Assembly (NCBI GenBank): GCA_905371275.1
Contig: CAJPLH010000036.1
Span: 1 to 13,519 of the forward strand
DNA: 13,519 nt
Direction: 5' to 3'
Origin: Prevotellaceae bacterium
GTDB lineage: Bacteria; Bacteroidota; Bacteroidia; Bacteroidales; Bacteroidaceae
This document shows positions 7,477 to 13,519 of the stretch, piece by piece; within the stretch, counting starts at the first letter, position 1; every line of letters starts with the position of its first letter. A program made the translations under genes and the position numbers. The notes under the pieces are model-generated. The model had not been told where the DNA came from and ran no database searches. It was given only the letters and a program-made list of their open reading frames with translations.

Positions 7477-9618
7477 TTAGTTGAAGAAGGTCCAACAAAT
7501 GCCAAATTGCAACATCCGTTGGTTGGTTGGGTAGTGCGGTACAAGGAAATACTTTCCTTCAGATTGATTGACGTGATTGTAGGCCAAATAAAAACGTACG
7601 CCCTTAAGTTTGAAATTCACATAAGCATTCACCCATGGATAGTTTCCCACAAGTGTGCGGTGAGAGGGTGCTTGCACAGCAAACATTCCCACTGCGGGAG
7701 AATATGCAGGAGCATAATATTCGGTGAAATATCTCACGTCAGCACCGAGTTCAGTGTCCAGCACCTTTGCTATGCGGAAACGCAAGAACAGATTGCTCCA
7801 CACATTCAGGGTTGGCAAAGGAAGAACTCGATTAGAAGTCTGTTGGAACGTCCATTCATTTTCCCAATTTAAGACACCCCAATGCAAAGCATGCGACAAT
7901 GTAGCCGACACAACTTGGATATTCTCCTTGGTTTGAGCCACTTCTATCCCATATTTGCGTGTTGCCAAAGCTGTATTTGTGCCATTCTCTTGCGACTCTT
8001 GCAAATAGACATAGTTTTGAATACTTTCTATGCCCACTTTCAATTTTGCTTTATGGAAAGAAAACGTTCCTTCCACACGAGCGCGGAATATCTTGTTGAG
8101 GTCTTCGTCCCACCAAGCATAGCGAGAGTGAAAAGACTTATAGTAAAAAGCAGGCGACTCATTGCGAACAAATCCGCCTGTTTCGAGTGCGAGAGTGTCT
8201 CCCCACAATTGAAAGTGCAATCCTGCTTGACCTTCCAGATTAAACTCTCCCCAGTCCACACCAGTTGTTCTCATTTCGCCCAAAACATTGTAGCGGAAAT
8301 GCTTTGACTTAGCGCGAAGCAACTCTGCTCCTACCGTGAAATAGTTGGTAGTAGTTGCATCATAAGTGCCTTTGGTATTGGGTAACGTGAAACGCGCCAA
8401 CTCGTGTTTGGCAAACACACGCATACCCGATTTCACCCATTTGCGAAATCCTTCTTGCATCTCCAGCGCAATAGTGTTTTGCACTGAGATATAATGAGTA
8501 CTGTCTTTTGCCAAAGCACCTGAAAGGTAAGGCGTGTTGATGAAATACTTATCGATATTCCGATGCGAAGTGAAGTTGCGATAATTCGTTTCCACATTAG
8601 CCGTGTGCACCAACGAAGCCACTGGTACAAATCTAGTAATCAAAAGAGAGTCTGGAATGACCTTACCATCTTTTCCCGTGGTTTGCAAAGGCTTTGTGGC
8701 TGTGGTGTCTGACTTCGATTGAAAAGTTCTACTTAGCACTCGACCTGTGGAATCGCTTTTTTCATAGAAACCCACAGAATAACGATGCGTCAGAAACAGT
8801 TTGTCCACACTCACCGTGTTTCTCACACCTTCCAATCTCATTGGCATATCAATGGGGCGATAGGTTGTGGGGAAACTCTCAGGATTGCTGATATAGTTTT
8901 CATCTTCAATCCCTCCGTTCTCCAAATTCTTTATATAGCCCGTTGTGTAGAAACTGTGCAGCTGATATTGATCTCCGCGGTAACTTCCATACAATGTTGC
9001 ACCAAATGAAGAATGGCTCTGATTGCGATAATAACCACGCGCATATAAATAGTCAATATCAAAGCCTATTCCGGCTTGTTTATTGATGTTGGTAGCAAAT
9101 CGTGCCTTAAAATGGTCGTCACCGTCTGTTTTATCGCCTGCGCTGTAGTAATACAAATCAGCAATAGGCGACTTTGTATTGGTAAAAACAAACTTGTCGT
9201 TGGGAAAAAGGAAAAAGTCATAAGGCTTCGCAAAGATAAATTGCGAACCCATCATATAATCTTGTCGACCGTTATAGATGCGATTGATACGAGGAGAACC
9301 TAATCCGCCCAAAAAGTTGTAGTTACCAAACACACCAACAGTTTGGTTGGAATTTTGAAAGAGATGTTGCACCGTATCAGGTTCTATGGGTTGCACAACT
9401 CCGAAACGCGCATCAACATTCCACACATAAATTCCTTTAGGCACAGTCTTCTCGTCCACACTATCTTTAACAGAGCCAAAAGGACTACGCGAACGCGACG
9501 CTCCTCCTCTATTATTACCGAAGTTACGAGAGGAGAATTGCGCATTGGCTTGAATGGCAAAAAGCATCGCCACAGCGATGCTTAATAAACTATTGGAAAA
9601 TCTAGAGAATAAAGTCAT
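7477..9618 (-). CDS. Putative outer-membrane porin (Bacteroidota family)
   Basis: This 713-residue protein has a clear Sec signal peptide: basic and polar residues at 1-10, a hydrophobic core at 11-22, and an ANA cleavage site at 24-26 giving a mature N-terminus at Q27. A serine/arginine/glycine-rich low-complexity stretch (about 28-48) follows. The rest is dense in alternating aromatic and polar residues (for example GYYRNQSHSSFGATLYGSYR), as in large beta-barrels. It ends in an aromatic-rich strand (CWTFF followed by N). It has no TonB-box or plug-domain features that I can see. The overall layout, with a DTVQHLFQN segment and a GNYNFLGGLGSPR segment after the N-terminus, matches the 'putative porin' proteins of Bacteroidota. 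The substrate is unknown. The ATG overlaps the dapA stop codon by four bases (ATGA at 9618-9615), so translation is probably coupled to dapA. Confidence 0.8.
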   Translation of the reverse strand: MTLFSRFSNSLLSIAVAMLFAIQANAQFSSRNFGNNRGGASRSRSPFGSVKDSVDEKTVPKGIYVWNVDARFGVVQPIEPDTVQHLFQNSNQTVGVFGNYNFLGGLGSPRINRIYNGRQDYMMGSQFIFAKPYDFFLFPNDKFVFTNTKSPIADLYYYSAGDKTDGDDHFKARFATNINKQAGIGFDIDYLYARGYYRNQSHSSFGATLYGSYRGDQYQLHSFYTTGYIKNLENGGIEDENYISNPESFPTTYRPIDMPMRLEGVRNTVSVDKLFLTHRYSVGFYEKSDSTGRVLSRTFQSKSDTTATKPLQTTGKDGKVIPDSLLITRFVPVASLVHTANVETNYRNFTSHRNIDKYFINTPYLSGALAKDSTHYISVQNTIALEMQEGFRKWVKSGMRVFAKHELARFTLPNTKGTYDATTTNYFTVGAELLRAKSKHFRYNVLGEMRTTGVDWGEFNLEGQAGLHFQLWGDTLALETGGFVRNESPAFYYKSFHSRYAWWDEDLNKIFRARVEGTFSFHKAKLKVGIESIQNYVYLQESQENGTNTALATRKYGIEVAQTKENIQVVSATLSHALHWGVLNWENEWTFQQTSNRVLPLPTLNVWSNLFLRFRIAKVLDTELGADVRYFTEYYAPAYSPAVGMFAVQAPSHRTLVGNYPWVNAYVNFKLKGVRFYLAYNHVNQSEGKYFLVPHYPTNQRMLQFGICWTFFN

Positions 9619-10505
9619 AGAGAGAAAGCAGCAATAGCATCTGCAATTTTATTTTTGGTGTCTTTGGAAACGGGAAGAAGGGGCAATCTCAATACTTCTT
9701 GAATTTCGTCACGCACTGCCAACATACATTTTATACCAGCAGGATTTCCTTCAACAAAAGCAAGGTGGAAGATGTCACGGAAGTCACGATGTATGTGTAG
9801 TGCCTCAGGTAAATCGTCGGCAAGCAGAGCATTCACCATAGCCCCCACTTCAGCGGGATACATATTGGCCACTACAGAAATAACGCCAGCTGCTCCCAGC
9901 GACACAAGTTCAAAAGTGAGAGAATCATCTCCGCTTATCACATCGAAACCATCGGGTTTGTCTGCCAGGATACTTTCCACTTGTTCTATTTTTCCCGAAG
10001 CCTCTTTGATTGCCACAATGTTTTCAAAATCGTGAGCCAAACGCAAAGTCGTTTCGGCGGTCATATTCACTCCCGTTCGCCCTGGCACATTATATAACAC
10101 CACGGGGACAGGCGAAGATTGCGCAACAGCCTTATAATGTTGATATAAACCTTCTTGAGAAGGCTTGTTGTAATAAGGCGTTACAATGAGCACCCCATCA
10201 ATACCATCGAAATCTGCGTTTTCAAGAAAGGCGCACACAGCTCCAGTGTTGTTGCCACCACAGCCCAAAAGAATGGGAACACGACCTGCCACAACATCTA
10301 CAAATGTTTCGACAATGCTTTCGCGTTCTTCTTGGCTTAGCGTGGGAGTCTCTGCGGTTGTACCCAAGGCACAAAGATAGTCTACATCACCCTCCCCAAT
10401 CAAGCGTTCGATGAGTTCACGGAGAGCAAAGAAATCCACTTCACCATCTTCGGTAAAGGGGGTAATTACGGCAACGCCGGTTCCTTGGAAAGGATGATTT
10501 CTCAT
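9615..10505 (-). CDS. dapA: 4-hydroxy-tetrahydrodipicolinate synthase
   Basis: DapA condenses pyruvate with aspartate semialdehyde, the first committed step towards diaminopimelate and lysine, in the cytoplasm. The 296-residue product has the usual family length and a TIM-barrel sequence throughout. The Schiff-base lysine is K167 in VAIKEASG. The proton-relay residues are visible as T49-T50 in GTTAE, Y111-Y112 in TPYYNKP and Y138 in LYNVPGRTG, with R143 in the same loop. The frame stays open upstream to a TTG at 10613, but that start would add 36 residues not expected in the family and lies inside the -33 promoter element; the ATG at 10503-10505 is therefore preferred. A small 5-bp hairpin (10512-10526) lies a few bases before the ATG. 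The stop codon overlaps the porin ATG, suggesting one dicistronic message. Confidence 0.95.
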   Translation of the reverse strand: MRNHPFQGTGVAVITPFTEDGEVDFFALRELIERLIGEGDVDYLCALGTTAETPTLSQEERESIVETFVDVVAGRVPILLGCGGNNTGAVCAFLENADFDGIDGVLIVTPYYNKPSQEGLYQHYKAVAQSSPVPVVLYNVPGRTGVNMTAETTLRLAHDFENIVAIKEASGKIEQVESILADKPDGFDVISGDDSLTFELVSLGAAGVISVVANMYPAEVGAMVNALLADDLPEALHIHRDFRDIFHLAFVEGNPAGIKCMLAVRDEIQEVLRLPLLPVSKDTKNKIADAIAAFSL

Positions 10506-10582
10506 AAGGTTACTTTGGAGGAAAGTGAGAGATGATGGGCTATTTAAGATGCGCCTACTAAAATTCAGCGACTTGTTTTCTG

Positions 10583-10614
10583 CAAAAATAGCGATAATTT
10601 TCCATTTGTGCAAT
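10583..10614 (-). promoter_or_regulatory. Bacteroidota-type promoter for dapA and the porin gene
   Basis: On the minus strand TATTTTTG (10590-10583) is an exact match to the -7 consensus TAnnTTTG. ATTG (10614-10611) lies upstream at a 20-base spacing, the expected position for the -33 element TTTG. The site is between the ligA stop and the dapA ATG and predicts a leader of about 74 nt. It shows that dapA can be transcribed independently of ligA. Confidence 0.6.
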
Positions 10615-10622
10615 TAGCAGGA

Positions 10623-12753
<2,131 letters not shown>

Positions 12754-12756
<3 letters not shown>

Positions 12757-12761
12757 CTTTG
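12754..12761 (+). promoter_or_regulatory. Promoter -7 box for trmD
   Basis: TAACTTTG matches the Bacteroidota -7 consensus TAnnTTTG exactly and is identical to the box in front of the phosphohexomutase gene. The -33 position (about 12730-12734) has no good TTTG match; a T-run at 12735-12739 is closer than normal. The predicted leader is about 76 nt and contains the stem-loop at 12775-12794. Confidence 0.45.
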
Positions 12762-12774
12762 CAATCGATTTTTC

Positions 12775-12794
12775 AGGAGAAAGCTTTTTCTCCT
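12775..12794 (+). promoter_or_regulatory. Stem-loop in the trmD leader
   Basis: AGGAGAAA (12775-12782) pairs perfectly with TTTCTCCT (12787-12794) across the tetraloop GCTT. This makes an 8-bp hairpin that begins about 10 nt from the predicted transcript start. The following bases are pyrimidine-rich but contain no more than four T residues in a row, so a strong terminator is unlikely. It could stabilise the 5' end, act as a weak attenuator, or be an inverted-repeat operator. The structure is seen directly; its role is not known. Confidence 0.4.
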
Positions 12795-12840
12795 CCACTT
12801 TTCTACTATAATTCAACGACTCATTCACGCCATTCATCTT

Positions 12841-13518
12841 ATGCGCATTGACATCATATCTGTAATTCCCGAAATGTTGGAAGGTTTCTTCAATCATTCT
12901 ATTTTGGCTCGTGCTCAAAAGAAAGGTTTAGCCGAAATCTACGTGCACAACCTTCGCGATTATAGTACTGACAAACATAAGCGCGTGGATGACTATCCCT
13001 ATGGTGGTTCTGCCGGAATGGTGATGCAATGCCAACCCATTGATGATTGTATTGCAGCCCTCAAAGCCGAAAGAGATTACGATGAGATTATCTTCACCAC
13101 GCCCGATGGAGAACAATTTGACCAACCTATGGCCAACGAATTATCTCTCAAGGGAAACATCATCATTCTCTGCGGACACTATAAAGGTATTGACTTCCGT
13201 GTGCGTGAAAACTTGATTACTCGCGAAATATCGCTTGGTGACTTTGTACTTACGGGAGGTGAATTGGCAGCTGCAGCGATGGCCGATGCTATTGTGCGAC
13301 TTATCCCCGGAGTCATTGGTGACGTTCAGAGTGCACTCAGCGATTCTTTTCAAGACAACCTACTTGCTCCCCCACTCTATACACGTCCAGCTGACTACAA
13401 AGGATGGAAAGTTCCCGAAATTCTATTATCGGGACACGATGCTCGCATCAGAGAATGGGAAATGACGCAAGCTCTAGAACGAACTCAGCGTTTGCGTCCA
13501 GACCTTCTTGAGGAATAA
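12841..13518 (+). CDS. trmD: tRNA (guanine(37)-N1)-methyltransferase
   Basis: TrmD transfers a methyl group from S-adenosylmethionine to N1 of G37, next to the anticodon, preventing +1 frameshifts. The 225-residue protein begins with the typical [12 protein letters not shown] and has the trefoil-knot SPOUT motifs: [12 protein letters not shown] at 51-62, [12 protein letters not shown] at 110-121, and [13 protein letters not shown] at 131-143, followed by [12 protein letters not shown] at 195-206 in the C-terminal domain. E. coli TrmD is about 255 residues; the shorter C-terminus is normal for this phylum as I recall it. At the position of the catalytic aspartate of E. coli TrmD (D169, in GLLDCPHYTRP) this protein has A176 ([11 protein letters not shown]). 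The ATG at 12841 is the first in frame and gives the canonical N-terminus. The gene is complete, ending in TAA one base before the window ends, and is divergent from ligA. Confidence 0.96.
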   Translation: MRIDIISVIPEMLEGFFNHSILARAQKKGLAEIYVHNLRDYSTDKHKRVDDYPYGGSAGMVMQCQPIDDCIAALKAERDYDEIIFTTPDGEQFDQPMANELSLKGNIIILCGHYKGIDFRVRENLITREISLGDFVLTGGELAAAAMADAIVRLIPGVIGDVQSALSDSFQDNLLAPPLYTRPADYKGWKVPEILLSGHDARIREWEMTQALERTQRLRPDLLEE

Positions 13519-13519
13519 A

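Noticed and set aside
7257..7544. A 95-codon minus-strand frame spanning the gap between the porin gene and dnaE.
   Set aside because: It overlaps the end of the porin gene and the start of dnaE in another frame, and its translation shows no domain, signal peptide or composition suggesting a real protein.
10506..10613. A 36-residue N-terminal extension of DapA starting at a TTG.
   Set aside because: The TTG overlaps the predicted -33 promoter element, the extra residues are not part of the DapA fold, and the ATG at 10505 gives the normal family length.

Overview
The window is ordinary chromosomal DNA from a member of the Bacteroidota, most likely order Bacteroidales and probably close to Prevotellaceae. 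Three things support this. TrmD has the short 225-residue form I associate with this phylum. There is an outer-membrane protein of the Bacteroidota 'putative porin' type. Four intergenic sites match the phylum-specific promoter pattern TTTG-N19-21-TAnnTTTG, while no clear Shine-Dalgarno sequences precede the genes. Genus and species cannot be fixed from the sequence alone.

Seven genes lie on the minus strand and read leftward from about position 12700: ligA (NAD-dependent DNA ligase), dapA (4-hydroxy-tetrahydrodipicolinate synthase), a 713-residue putative porin, dnaE (replicative DNA polymerase III alpha), a family 2 glycosyltransferase, a phosphoglucomutase/phosphomannomutase and the start of a nudC-type NADH pyrophosphatase that runs off the left edge. 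One gene, trmD (tRNA m1G37 methyltransferase), reads rightward from 12841 and is complete, ending one base before the right edge.

The 145-bp gap between ligA and trmD carries divergent promoters whose core elements overlap, plus a strong stem-loop in the trmD leader. dapA has its own promoter-like site and is joined to the porin by a 4-bp ATGA overlap. The phosphoglucomutase also has its own promoter-like site. A hairpin with a T-tract sits between the phosphoglucomutase gene and nudC, with the T-tract touching the nudC start codon. dnaE and the glycosyltransferase have no clear promoter of their own and may depend on upstream transcription. The longest non-coding stretch is about 145 bp.

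Functionally this is a housekeeping block: replication and ligation (dnaE, ligA), tRNA modification (trmD), lysine and cell-wall precursor synthesis (dapA), sugar-phosphate supply and glycan synthesis (pgm, glycosyltransferase), nucleotide housekeeping (nudC) and an outer-membrane barrel. I found no mobile element, CRISPR array, RNA gene, toxin-antitoxin pair or defence island, and I do not claim a new system. The points worth following up are modest: an apparently intact PHP exonuclease site in DnaE interrupted by a lineage-type helical insert, an alanine at the usual catalytic-acid position of TrmD, the regulatory layout around trmD/ligA, and the terminator abutting nudC.
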